Source of the DNA: a virus | Reading direction: 5' to 3' (one strand) | Length of the DNA stretch: 33,969 nt | Virus record (IMG/VR): IMGVR_UViG_3300037156_000294 | Location: 1 to 33,969 of that record | Program-made: the position numbers and the translations under genes | Notes under the pieces: generated by a model | What the model was told of the DNA's origin: nothing | Seen by the model: the letters and a program-made list of their open reading frames with translations, nothing else | Database searches by the model: none | Shown here: piece after piece, positions 1 to 6,325 of the stretch | How positions within the stretch are numbered: the first letter of the stretch is position 1 | Layout of the letters: each line of letters starts with the position of its first letter

Positions 1-31
1 TCGCTGGGGTCTTGCCTTGCGGGTAGTACAT
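1..31 (-). CDS. 5' end of a gene running off the left edge
   Basis: Ten codons (MYYPQGKTPA) are visible before the edge. A strong Shine-Dalgarno sequence, AAAGGAG, lies 6 nt before the ATG, one of the few good ones in this window. A second frame is also open from an ATG at 152 to the edge (about 50 codons, beginning MLCRFLVDD), and it starts soon after the -10 box at 194-199. Either frame could be the real gene. I prefer the short one for its ribosome binding site. No function can be given. Confidence 0.4.
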   Translation of the reverse strand, partial: MYYPQGKTPA

Positions 32-193
32 CACTTTCTCCTTTCAATGAACGGGTTGAGATGCGCTCGGCTCTGTGGTCTACCAATCTAAATCCTAGGA
101 TAGTCGGTACGGGGTTACTGCTGCTGTCATCGACAAGAAACCGACACAACATAGCCTTCCCACCACAGAACTGAACGCACCTCTCTACCAACC

Positions 194-199
194 ATTATA
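194..199 (-). promoter_or_regulatory. Putative -10 box (TATAAT)
   Basis: A perfect TATAAT on the minus strand lies in the gap downstream of the small gene at 238-363. A TTGACA is present but only 8 nt upstream of it, too close for a normal pair, and no clear -35 is seen at 17 nt. If used, transcription would start near 187 and run leftward into the edge gene. Confidence 0.4.
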
Positions 200-237
200 C
201 TACCTGTTGTCAATAGAAATTAGATATATCCACAACA

Positions 238-363
238 CTACGCCTTAGGCGGGGTAAGGAGGTCGCGGAGGTCGAGGAGGAGTTCAAGGATGAACATAGT
301 GGACATGCGTGCTTTTTGGTCTGATTCGTCCCACGCATCTTCTATTTGCTTTCGTGTTCTCAT
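238..363 (-). CDS. Small hypothetical protein (41 aa)
   Basis: Starts MRTRKQIEDAWDESDQ and ends DLLTPPKA. The N-terminal half is charged. The C-terminal half (FILELLLDLRDLL) is rich in Leu and looks like an amphipathic helix. It follows the degenerate leader mini-gene at 377-412 and is the last gene of the chain of small genes before a promoter-containing gap. No family recognised. Its position in the chain and clean start-stop spacing support it. Confidence 0.5.
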   Translation of the reverse strand: MRTRKQIEDAWDESDQKARMSTMFILELLLDLRDLLTPPKA

Positions 364-376
364 ATCATCTATACCA

Positions 377-412
377 TTAGCTTAGTAAGTTCTCCTCCAA
401 GAAGGTGGTCAT
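377..412 (-). CDS. Degenerate copy of the repeated leader mini-gene (11 aa)
   Basis: Encodes MTTFLEENLLS. The first part, TTFLE, and its DNA (ACCACCTTCTTGGAG) match the three better copies at 958-1008, 1595-1642 and 1844-1894, while the 3' part has diverged. It sits in the same context, a few bases after one small gene and just before the next (ATG at 363). Confidence 0.5.
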   Translation of the reverse strand: MTTFLEENLLS

Positions 413-420
413 AGGTGCTA

Positions 421-582
421 TCATAGTGATGTACCCGTTTCCCCGACCGCTTGAGATTTTCTATTCACTGATACTACACTCCACCCAAATGGTAAAATGT
501 AGTAATCAAACATCTTCGTGGGGATACCTTCTATATTCCCATTCCAGTCCTGCACGAGTGTCATTGGTTCATCGGGACTCAT
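421..582 (-). CDS. Small hypothetical protein (53 aa)
   Basis: Starts MSPDEPMTLVQDWNGN and ends TGTSL. Its ATG overlaps the stop of the upstream 125-aa gene in an ATGA arrangement (579-582), the same coupling seen throughout this operon. That is the main reason to believe so short a gene. The composition is soluble and includes several aromatic residues (FDYYILPFGW). No family recognised. It is followed 8 nt later by the degenerate leader mini-gene. Confidence 0.55.
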   Translation of the reverse strand: MSPDEPMTLVQDWNGNIEGIPTKMFDYYILPFGWSVVSVNRKSQAVGETGTSL

Positions 583-956
583 ATTAGTGCAGTGAGAGCT
601 TCACGAACAGCAACAAGTGTCATCGTGCGACTTGAATGGCTTGTTCTTACTATTTCGCCGTCCTTTGTACTGTCTTGAATTAGGAACGACTTCTCTAAGT
701 TATTTATCGTCTCAATACACATCCCCACTGTTCTTTCTCGTTCTTCTTTATGGTGTTTCCTAATAAACAAACCCACTTCCAGCGCAATTGCGTTAGCCAA
801 ATCGGAGTCCATAACTTTCTTCTTATTTTTCTTACTGCACCAACCGCGAGCGATTGCACCGAGCAATAACGCGTCGTTATCTTGACAGGTCGGACATCCA
901 GCACCTTTCGGAGCAGTCCAGCTCGTGCCATCTAATTTACAAGTTTTTGTTTTCAT
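579..956 (-). CDS. Hypothetical Cys-containing protein (125 aa)
   Basis: Not recognised. The N-terminus has four Cys near residues 6-40 (CKLDG, CPTCQ, WCSKK), which suggests a small metal-binding knuckle. It is followed by a helical, charged region (residues 50-100, including HHKEERERT). The ATG lies 1 nt after the stop of the perfect leader mini-gene at 958-1008, so translation is probably coupled to it. The stop overlaps the next ATG. Confidence 0.6.
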   Translation of the reverse strand: MKTKTCKLDGTSWTAPKGAGCPTCQDNDALLLGAIARGWCSKKNKKKVMDSDLANAIALEVGLFIRKHHKEERERTVGMCIETINNLEKSFLIQDSTKDGEIVRTSHSSRTMTLVAVREALTALI

Positions 957-957
957 A

Positions 958-1008
958 CTATTTATTTAATCTATTAACTCTCTCCAAGAAGGTGGTCGGG
1001 GTCTTCAT
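958..1008 (-). CDS. Repeated leader mini-gene, copy 1 (16 aa)
   Basis: Encodes MKTPTTFLERVNRLNK. Its ATG overlaps the stop of the 63-aa gene upstream (ATGA at 1005-1008), and its own TAG ends 1 nt before the ATG of the next gene. The same peptide and nearly the same DNA recur at 1844-1894 and 1595-1642, with a decayed copy at 377-412. Conservation of both frame and position suggests a translated leader or coupling element rather than a free-standing protein. Confidence 0.6.
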   Translation of the reverse strand: MKTPTTFLERVNRLNK

Positions 1009-1196
1009 AGGGATTTCATTCCTCGGAATATATTGTCGTACTTCTTCATTGAACGTATGTGAGTCTCCGAGTCCATCAAGCTCGGCGTGTTTGGTCGGCA
1101 GTAGCAGTACGAGTCTTCGTTCTCGCGTCCCCATTTCTTTGGGTCTAGCATCTTCGTTGCACCACACATCTGACACTGGTATTTTTTAGTAGTCAT
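1005..1196 (-). CDS. Small zinc-ribbon-like protein (63 aa)
   Basis: Starts MTTKKYQCQMCGATKMLDP. It carries CxxC (QCQMCG, near residues 8-11) and CYC (residues 31-33), which could together bind zinc. It is one of several Cys-pair mini-proteins in this phage. The start lies 3 nt after the TAG of the gene at 1200-1397. The stop overlaps leader copy 1. No specific family recognised. Confidence 0.6.
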   Translation of the reverse strand: MTTKKYQCQMCGATKMLDPKKWGRENEDSYCYCRPNTPSLMDSETHIRSMKKYDNIFRGMKSL

Positions 1197-1199
1197 ACG

Positions 1200-1397
1200 C
1201 TAAGTATACGCCCGATGTCGAATAAAGTCAAATAATACGCCATATTTTGGCACTTTCAGTGGCGTACTTCCTAGTCCGTACAGCCAATAGTTGCGAATAC
1301 TTGTCAAACGGTGGCGTAGGTACGTTAGAGATTTGTGCTCGGCATCGTTCCAAACCTCCTGTGCGACCCGTACAGCATCTTTTTCTCGGCGTTTCAT
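1200..1397 (-). CDS. Small hypothetical protein (65 aa)
   Basis: Starts MKRREKDAVRVAQEVWND and is basic and Arg-rich throughout, with a helical N-terminal half. There are no Cys pairs and no membrane segment. Its ATG overlaps the stop of the upstream gene (ATGA at 1394-1397), which supports this start. Function unknown; the basic character would fit nucleic-acid contact, but that is a guess. Confidence 0.55.
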   Translation of the reverse strand: MKRREKDAVRVAQEVWNDAEHKSLTYLRHRLTSIRNYWLYGLGSTPLKVPKYGVLFDFIRHRAYT

Positions 1398-1591
1398 AGT
1401 GGCTTTGTTGACTTAACCCATATAGCGTACAGCCCACAGTCGGCGCACTTAATTTGCATATACTTCTTACTCTTTTCCTCTGCCCACGCTTGCCATTGAA
1501 GATAACCTTCGGGACAGACGGTATGCTTCTTCCAGTTTTCACAATGGTACGGGTCAATGTACTTCTTCGGTGTGTATAGTTTTTTTGTCAT
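1394..1591 (-). CDS. Small Cys/His protein, possible zinc finger (65 aa)
   Basis: Starts MTKKLYTPKKYIDPYHCENW. Cys/His residues appear in two groups: HC and HTVC in the first half, CADC in the second. This is consistent with a small zinc-bound fold. It is rich in Lys, Trp and Tyr. The start follows leader copy 2 (TAG, CGT, then ATG) and the stop overlaps the next gene. No named family recognised. Confidence 0.55.
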   Translation of the reverse strand: MTKKLYTPKKYIDPYHCENWKKHTVCPEGYLQWQAWAEEKSKKYMQIKCADCGLYAIWVKSTKPL

Positions 1592-1594
1592 ACG

Positions 1595-1642
1595 CTATTT
1601 CATTAATCTATTAACTCTCTCCAAGAAGGTGGTTGGGGTCAT
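1595..1642 (-). CDS. Repeated leader mini-gene, copy 2 (15 aa)
   Basis: Encodes MTPTTFLERVNRLMK, one codon shorter at the N-terminus than copies 1 and 3 and with one changed residue near the end. The ATG overlaps the stop of the coiled-coil gene upstream (ATGA at 1639-1642). The peptide ends 3 nt before the next ATG. The core DNA, CCAACCACCTTCTTGGAG, is the same as in copy 3. Confidence 0.6.
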   Translation of the reverse strand: MTPTTFLERVNRLMK

Positions 1643-1842
1643 AGGTCTATAATCATTTTAATCTCGTTCAGCATTTCAGACATCGCGTCATTTTCTTCGC
1701 GTATGCTATCGTTCTCGTCCTGAAGTTCCTCTACATACTTCTTTGAAAGAGCGAGTTCCTTTCTCATCTTGCCCTCGGTGATATAGCCGTGCCGCTCGCC
1801 GCGCCTTACTGCTCGCTTTGTTTTGTTTCGGGGAGTTTTCAT
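1639..1842 (-). CDS. Small coiled-coil protein (67 aa)
   Basis: Residues 1-25 are strongly basic (MKTPRNKTKRAVRRGERHG). Residues 26-67 form an acidic heptad-like helix (YVEELQDENDSIREENDAM), so a short dimeric coiled coil is likely. A basic tail with a coiled coil could be a small nucleic-acid-binding or regulatory protein, but no family is recognised. The start follows leader copy 3 by 1 nt and the stop overlaps leader copy 2. Confidence 0.6.
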   Translation of the reverse strand: MKTPRNKTKRAVRRGERHGYITEGKMRKELALSKKYVEELQDENDSIREENDAMSEMLNEIKMIIDL

Positions 1843-1843
1843 A

Positions 1844-1894
1844 CTATTTATTTAATCTATTAACTCTCTCCAAGAAGGTGGTTGGGGTCTTCAT
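1844..1894 (-). CDS. Repeated leader mini-gene, copy 3 (16 aa)
   Basis: Encodes MKTPTTFLERVNRLNK, identical in protein to copy 1. It begins 4 nt after the stop of the methyltransferase gene and ends 1 nt before the ATG of the coiled-coil gene. The DNA segment CCAACCACCTTCTTGG can fold into a small hairpin (CCAA with TTGG). The GGAGAGAG inside the mini-gene is too far from the next ATG to serve it directly, so re-initiation after the TAG is the simplest model. Confidence 0.6.
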   Translation of the reverse strand: MKTPTTFLERVNRLNK

Positions 1895-1898
1895 AGGG

Positions 1899-2339
1899 TT
1901 ATTTGTTACTTTTAACATACCTGTCGTACATCACTATCGTTCCAGCCGTTGCTACATTGAGTGAAGACACCCCTGCGCTCTCTATTTCAATCACCCGATT
2001 TCCTTTTTGTAGTTCCATAGGAACACCTCGGTCTTCTGCTCCGAGAACATATATCGCTTGTTTTGGATGATTGAGTTCCTGTAACGGCTTTCCTCCTTGC
2101 TCAATAATTACGATATCAGCTTCTGGCGGTTTTGAACTTAGAAAGTCCTCCCACGTTGCATAGTGGAACAGAGGAACGTGTCGTGTACTCTTTAGCGTAT
2201 CAGTCGGTTGATACTTATATCTCTCTCCAATCGTGAATATGAAATCCGCGCCCATTATGTGAGCTGAACGCCAAATCGTACCCATATTGTCGGTGCATTT
2301 TGGCTCGTATATTCCTATTCCGAAGTATCCTTTTTTCAT
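1899..2339 (-). CDS. SpoU/TrmH-family RNA 2'-O-methyltransferase
   Basis: Predicted SPOUT-fold enzyme that transfers a methyl group from S-adenosylmethionine to a ribose 2'-OH of tRNA or rRNA. All three family motifs are visible: motif 1 NMGTIWRSAHIMGAD (N18, G20, R24), motif 2 YVLGAEDRGVP (G100, E102), and motif 3 around ESAGVSSLNVATAG (S126-N128), which forms the knot. At 146 aa it is a minimal catalytic domain without an added RNA-binding domain, like TrmL-type enzymes. The ATG overlaps the stop of the upstream gene (2336-2339). RNA methyltransferases of this type are uncommon phage cargo. The substrate cannot be read from the sequence. Confidence 0.88.
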   Translation of the reverse strand: MKKGYFGIGIYEPKCTDNMGTIWRSAHIMGADFIFTIGERYKYQPTDTLKSTRHVPLFHYATWEDFLSSKPPEADIVIIEQGGKPLQELNHPKQAIYVLGAEDRGVPMELQKGNRVIEIESAGVSSLNVATAGTIVMYDRYVKSNK

Positions 2340-2770
2340 ACCATCTTCTTAACCACTTCCACAGCGGCAGAGATGCCTGCGTTGAAGCCGATACACTCAT
2401 CGCACTCTTCACGAGCATCAAGACCATCGTGGGAAATATCTTTCATAAGCCCCTCCATCTCTTTGACCAAAGTGGAGAGGGTGGTGGAGACAATGTCGCG
2501 GAGGTCTTTCTTCGTCATCGGTCTTACTCCAAATCCATCGTCTGACGGTAGGAATAAAAACTCGCGCTCATTTGTACCTAATAGAACTCTCACTTGCTTC
2601 TCCCACTCAACAGACTGGCTCACGGGCGATTCTTTGGGGTGGATAGGGAGACCACATTTCATATAATCATTTGTAGATGAGCAGATGCCTTTTTTACAAT
2701 CTGCGCACTCCCTTGGCTTCTTGCACTCACAGCACTTCACTTCGCTTGGGGGGTTGGTCATAGGATCCAT
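2336..2770 (-). CDS. Cys-rich hypothetical protein (144 aa)
   Basis: Residues 10-40 hold a dense Cys cluster (CCECKKPRECADCKKGIC), likely one or two zinc knuckles. Residues 55-80 form a mixed strand region. The C-terminal half is helical, with CDEC near the end. The start codon lies only 5 nt after the GATAAT of the promoter-like box at 2776-2788, so the mRNA may begin at or next to the ATG. It is the first gene of the leftmost small-gene segment. No named family recognised. Confidence 0.65.
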   Translation of the reverse strand: MDPMTNPPSEVKCCECKKPRECADCKKGICSSTNDYMKCGLPIHPKESPVSQSVEWEKQVRVLLGTNEREFLFLPSDDGFGVRPMTKKDLRDIVSTTLSTLVKEMEGLMKDISHDGLDAREECDECIGFNAGISAAVEVVKKMV

Positions 2771-2775
2771 ATTAT

Positions 2776-2788
2776 ATTATCGCACGTT
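2776..2788 (-). promoter_or_regulatory. Promoter-like box AACGTGCGATAAT
   Basis: Best-formed copy of the recurring box, read on the minus strand. It resembles an extended -10 (TGC plus GATAAT). There is no convincing -35 at 17-18 nt. The last codons of the upstream nuclease gene (Asn-Val-Arg-stop) are written by the box itself. The ATG of the next gene begins 5 nt after the box. Confidence 0.6.
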
Positions 2789-3163
2789 AGATGTCGAGAC
2801 AGTAACAGTGGATATCTCTTTCGCACGGCTTATTGTAAGGCTTTTGCGCTTGGAGCGGGAACGTTCGAGGAGCCATGTACCTATACTGATAATGTGAAAC
2901 TCACGTCCTATAAAAGCAACGACACATGCCGGGAACTTCCGTAAATAAATATAGTCCGGCTCGCCGGCCTCACCACGAACCCGAATGAGTACGCCTTTGT
3001 CGCTTGTCACTGCCGTTAAATATTCCGCCTGATGATCCGCAAGGGCCGAAAAGGGGATACTGCTCCCCGACGATTGCTTTATTTCATACGCACACGAGTA
3101 TGATGGGTTGGCACGAAGCCAGTGACGAAACTGTAGGGCGCATTTAGATTCCAGCATAGACAC
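2777..3163 (-). CDS. Putative PD-(D/E)XK nuclease, resolvase-like (128 aa)
   Basis: The segment FRHWLRANPSYSCAYEIKQ followed by SIPFSALADHQAEYL (about residues 13-50) fits small phage and archaeal resolvase-like nucleases. The ExK of YEIKQ would be part of the metal site, and the SIPFSAL-DHQ segment resembles the RecU/Hjc region after it. The C-terminus is basic (ERSRSKRKS). A role in resolving recombination or replication intermediates fits its place after the helicase. It overlaps the helicase gene by 20 nt, and its last three codons lie in the promoter-like box. The family assignment is by eye. Confidence 0.55.
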   Translation of the reverse strand: MSMLESKCALQFRHWLRANPSYSCAYEIKQSSGSSIPFSALADHQAEYLTAVTSDKGVLIRVRGEAGEPDYIYLRKFPACVVAFIGREFHIISIGTWLLERSRSKRKSLTISRAKEISTVTVSTSNVR

Positions 3164-4439
3164 GTTCTGAAAAGTCGCACTTGTTTATAAGCGACCGATC
3201 TACCGCTTCGTCTACACCCCCTTTCACCACCAGATTGATGTAGAGGTTCTTCTTGAGGGCGTTAGCACGTAATATCCTCCCTTGAGCTTGCGAGTAGTCC
3301 ACGAAAGAGTAGGTGCGCGAGGCGAAGACCATAACGGGGTATTCAGGAAGCTCCCAGCCGGCAGAGATTTGAGCTTGGGCGATAAAGATACATTGAGATA
3401 CTTTGTTCGCCTCTGCGAGCAATAATCCTCTATCTTTCGTGTCACCTGTGAGGGTGAGGACTTTATATCCCTCGATCTCCAGAGACCTCTTGAGTGCCGC
3501 AATCTGTGCCCGATACTTTGCAAAAATGACCATACGAGGGAATTCTTCAGCAAGTTCTATGATACGCTCTACTTTTTTATTAGGGAATATTTCTCCCTCA
3601 CTGAATTCATCCCCCGCCAACACACCATTTTCAACCTGATGGCGCTTGCCGATACGGACAATGGGTTCCGGATATTCCATAGGGAGCTCCTTGATACGGG
3701 CTTTTTGCGCGGCGGTAAGCTCGATGTGCTCAGTGCGAAACGTCTGGTCTGGCACGTCGAAGAAGTCTTGGAGGCGACCGACATACCCTGTAGCTCTCAC
3801 GTAGTACGCGAGGTCATCTTTCGTCGCCTTATCGCTCTTCGGTACCCATACTTCCCTCCCCGGCATCGGAAGCCGAGAATAAAACTTCTGGCGGAACGCG
3901 AAGAAGTCTTGCATCGAACCATCTCGCTTGCCGAGCAATTTCATTGCCGCCCACACTGTAAACGGTGACTTCATAATCGTCGCAGTCGCCAAATACAATC
4001 GTTCCGGCTTTGTGCGCTCGAGATAGGACTCGAGCGCCTCAAAGAGCTGTGATGCTTTCGGTATCTCCTTCTTATTCCTGTGACGCGTGTTCGGGGTCAC
4101 GCCGAGGACTGTGTGGGCTTCATCGACAATGACCGTATCAAACGCCGGAAGGGTCGCATGGTCGCGGCGGAAGGTTTCTTTTGATATGACAGTCAACCTG
4201 ATAGGTAATCTAGATTCATCTTTAACAAACTTCAAAAACTTCTCTTGAGGAGTTGTAAGATTAAATAATTCTCGCTCCCAATTACCATCTTCTCGCTGAG
4301 TTTTGGGACACACAACAAGAGTGCGACCACGCGCAAGAAGTAACGCAATCCGCGTCTTCCCGCTACCGGTGCCAAGGAACAACCCGCACTTCTTCGGGTC
4401 TTCGTCGATTATTTTCTGTTGGTGGGAGTAGAGATTCAT
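3144..4439 (-). CDS. SF2 DEAH-box (SNF2/RecG-like) helicase
   Basis: Predicted ATP-dependent DNA helicase or translocase of 431 aa. The Walker A motif GTGSGKT is at residues 23-29, the Walker B DEAH at 106-109, motif III as ATAT near 152, and motif VI as QAQGRILR near 385. Both RecA-like domains are therefore present and complete, with no large insertion. It probably acts in phage DNA replication or recombination. The start overlaps the stop of the methyltransferase gene (ATGA at 4436-4439). The downstream nuclease gene overlaps its 3' end, so helicase and nuclease are likely made together. Confidence 0.88.
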   Translation of the reverse strand: MNLYSHQQKIIDEDPKKCGLFLGTGSGKTRIALLLARGRTLVVCPKTQREDGNWERELFNLTTPQEKFLKFVKDESRLPIRLTVISKETFRRDHATLPAFDTVIVDEAHTVLGVTPNTRHRNKKEIPKASQLFEALESYLERTKPERLYLATATIMKSPFTVWAAMKLLGKRDGSMQDFFAFRQKFYSRLPMPGREVWVPKSDKATKDDLAYYVRATGYVGRLQDFFDVPDQTFRTEHIELTAAQKARIKELPMEYPEPIVRIGKRHQVENGVLAGDEFSEGEIFPNKKVERIIELAEEFPRMVIFAKYRAQIAALKRSLEIEGYKVLTLTGDTKDRGLLLAEANKVSQCIFIAQAQISAGWELPEYPVMVFASRTYSFVDYSQAQGRILRANALKKNLYINLVVKGGVDEAVDRSLINKCDFSERVYAGI

Positions 4440-4846
4440 GACCTAAAAATAACAACCATACTAGGAAACGGTGCACTGTTTTTGTGCCCACCGAACTTCA
4501 GTCGGCCTTTGATAAAACGTATTTCTGCTTTGTTGTAGATGTAGTCGTGGAACCAGCGCGTGTCGGTGCGAGCAGGAAGTAATGCTACCGTGAGCTTGCC
4601 CCCCCCGGTTGCACACTTCTTTACCCAGTCACCTATAACACGCCCATAAGGCGGATTGCAGAACACTCGAGCGCCTTTCCAGTCTTGTACGAGTCCATCG
4701 TCTTCTTCAGTATAGAACTTCACGCACTTTGCATTCTCGTTTGTCGCACATGGATCTAGATTGAACTTAAATTCTTTATCGAGTACATCGAAAAACTCTT
4801 GAGGAGTACTCCACTCTACTGTCTCAGATGAGAAGTGGACGTTCAT
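4436..4846 (-). CDS. Phage DNA N6-adenine methyltransferase (Dam-type)
   Basis: At 136 aa with WSTPQEFFDVLDKEF (residues 12-26), LDPCA (30-34) and the catalytic NPPYGR (64-69), this matches the short phage N-6-adenine-methyltransferase family (PF05869). NPPY is the usual adenine-N6 signature. It may modify phage DNA against host restriction. Its ATG overlaps the stop of the exonuclease gene (4843-4846) and its stop overlaps the helicase ATG, so all three are coupled. The target site is not predictable here. Confidence 0.88.
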   Translation of the reverse strand: MNVHFSSETVEWSTPQEFFDVLDKEFKFNLDPCATNENAKCVKFYTEEDDGLVQDWKGARVFCNPPYGRVIGDWVKKCATGGGKLTVALLPARTDTRWFHDYIYNKAEIRFIKGRLKFGGHKNSAPFPSMVVIFRS

Positions 4847-5367
4847 ACCTCCATCAACTTCCTATAAACCGAATAAGCTGTCATCGCCCCGTTCATCCCT
4901 CTGTGCACCTTCGGCTCCGGCGGTATGTTCAGATACGAGCAGACGGTCTTGAGAGCCCAAGATTGCATTTTTGAGTGGGGAATTTTCGACCATGCGAGGG
5001 TCAACAAATCCAAACGATGATAGTGGAATGGATCCTCAATCCCCGTCTTTCTAAAGGCCTCTTGCATGAATGACCAATCAAACGTGACTGAGTATGCCAT
5101 GAAGAGACTCTTCTCTGCTTTCTCTGAGACTATCAACATCGCCTCATGCAATCCTATTGCATCTTTCCAGTCTTCTTTCGAAAAACCATTAACGAAATAT
5201 GCTTTTGGATCCCCATCTTCGGGACGCTCTGGCTTCACTTTAATGTCGACCACATCAAGAATGGTACAAGTGTCCTTATCAAAAAGCACACCACCGATTT
5301 CTATAATTTCATGTTTTGAAGCGTCTAAGCCTGTTGTCTCAAGATCGCATAAAAAGATTCTACTCAT
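4843..5367 (-). CDS. DnaQ-like 3'-5' exonuclease, altered third motif
   Basis: DEDD-superfamily fold of 174 aa. Exo I is CDLETTG (D8, E10) and Exo II is YSVTFDWSFM (D97). The Exo III region reads HRGMNGAMTAY (H155). In active DEDDh enzymes a metal-binding Asp normally lies five residues after this His; here that position is Gly160, and the preceding residue is Asn. The enzyme may be weakened, inactive, or use another acid. No DNA polymerase is seen nearby, so proofreading in trans or DNA degradation are both possible. The start overlaps the 3' end of the HNH gene by 8 nt. Confidence 0.8.
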   Translation of the reverse strand: MSRIFLCDLETTGLDASKHEIIEIGGVLFDKDTCTILDVVDIKVKPERPEDGDPKAYFVNGFSKEDWKDAIGLHEAMLIVSEKAEKSLFMAYSVTFDWSFMQEAFRKTGIEDPFHYHRLDLLTLAWSKIPHSKMQSWALKTVCSYLNIPPEPKVHRGMNGAMTAYSVYRKLMEV

Positions 5368-6031
5368 ATAAGTTATATCCTAGGAATTTTTCCATTTGTT
5401 TCCTAGTATTATTTTTAATTCCATATATTTTATGGAATTCTTTATGGGCTTTTTCACTTAAAGTAATACCATTGTCGATAGCAAAACGGAGTTCAGGAAA
5501 GTCAGCGAAATTTTGAATATGATGGGCAACCAATTTTCCCCCTATTATTCCATATTTTTTACATATAAAATCATCACGCTCTAAGACGGCTTTTCTCCAT
5601 AGATACATTTGACTTGAATTTCGTATTCTCACATTTATAGGACTGATACCACCCTTCCAGTAATGATTCTTTTCACCTATCTGAGCCTCACTAATTTTTT
5701 TCTTACTGGCTTCTGAATGGTGTCCCCAACTTTTTCCTTTATGCCACTCACTATTTTTACGCTTCATTTCAGCAGTTCGTCTTATACCAGTTATTGCTAA
5801 ACGACGTTTTTCAACATGTTCAGGTCTTTGTTTTATTCCTAATCCACTTCCTTTCTTAAAACTTCCGCTCGTTTTAAACCTCTTTCTAGTAAGTCCTAGG
5901 CGCTTGGCTTTTACTTGGATCGCTATGGAAGAACGTTTCGGAAACGATTTCAGAAGAAAACTAATATCACGCTCCCTGTCCCAAAGAGTTCTAAGATTCT
6001 CTTCTTCAGTTTTAGTCCAATTTTTTATCAT
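5360..6031 (-). CDS. HNH homing-type endonuclease with NUMOD3 repeat
   Basis: Residues 4-47 resemble a Myb/SANT-like helix bundle (WTKTEEENLRTLW). Residues 107-127 match a NUMOD3 DNA-contact repeat (SEASKKKISEAQIGEKNHYW). The C-terminal HNH core runs from ERDDFICKKYG to AHHIQNF (H170, H171), DNG (N187) and KAHKEFHKIYG. The first CxxC of the HNH is changed to CKKY. It is noticeably richer in A+T than the genes on either side, which suggests a recent insertion. It overlaps the exonuclease start by 8 nt, so it has landed tightly between essential-looking genes. Confidence 0.82.
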   Translation of the reverse strand: MIKNWTKTEEENLRTLWDRERDISFLLKSFPKRSSIAIQVKAKRLGLTRKRFKTSGSFKKGSGLGIKQRPEHVEKRRLAITGIRRTAEMKRKNSEWHKGKSWGHHSEASKKKISEAQIGEKNHYWKGGISPINVRIRNSSQMYLWRKAVLERDDFICKKYGIIGGKLVAHHIQNFADFPELRFAIDNGITLSEKAHKEFHKIYGIKNNTRKQMEKFLGYNLYE

Positions 6032-6082
6032 ATGTCCTAAGCAAACCAGCCGACGTATTCAGCTGGTCTATTAGATTACGAG

Positions 6083-6322
6083 TTAATCTCGATGTGGGAA
6101 CTTATTCCCGAGTGCGCGCACTTCACTTGCAAGCAATTCAATTGCTCCCATATTAGTAGGAGCAATTCTATCACCGCCCACGGTGCCCACGCCGAGCCGA
6201 TCAGTTGCTTCGGCTAGACGGTGGATTGAACTAGCGATAGAAAGTAATGCATCAGCTACATTCACTTCATCACCCATAGCGTTATGAGTTATGAATGAAG
6301 CGAATATCAGGTCTTTGTCCAT
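6083..6322 (-). CDS. Small hypothetical protein (79 aa)
   Basis: Starts MDKDLIFASFITHNAMG. It is mostly helical, with a regular pattern in residues 22-45 (VADALLSIASSIHRLAEA) that suggests a short amphipathic helix or oligomer contact. No Cys, no membrane segment, no known motif. It begins 3 nt after the stop of the 280-aa gene, so it belongs to the same operon. Confidence 0.6.
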   Translation of the reverse strand: MDKDLIFASFITHNAMGDEVNVADALLSIASSIHRLAEATDRLGVGTVGGDRIAPTNMGAIELLASEVRALGNKFPHRD

Positions 6323-6325
6323 ACT

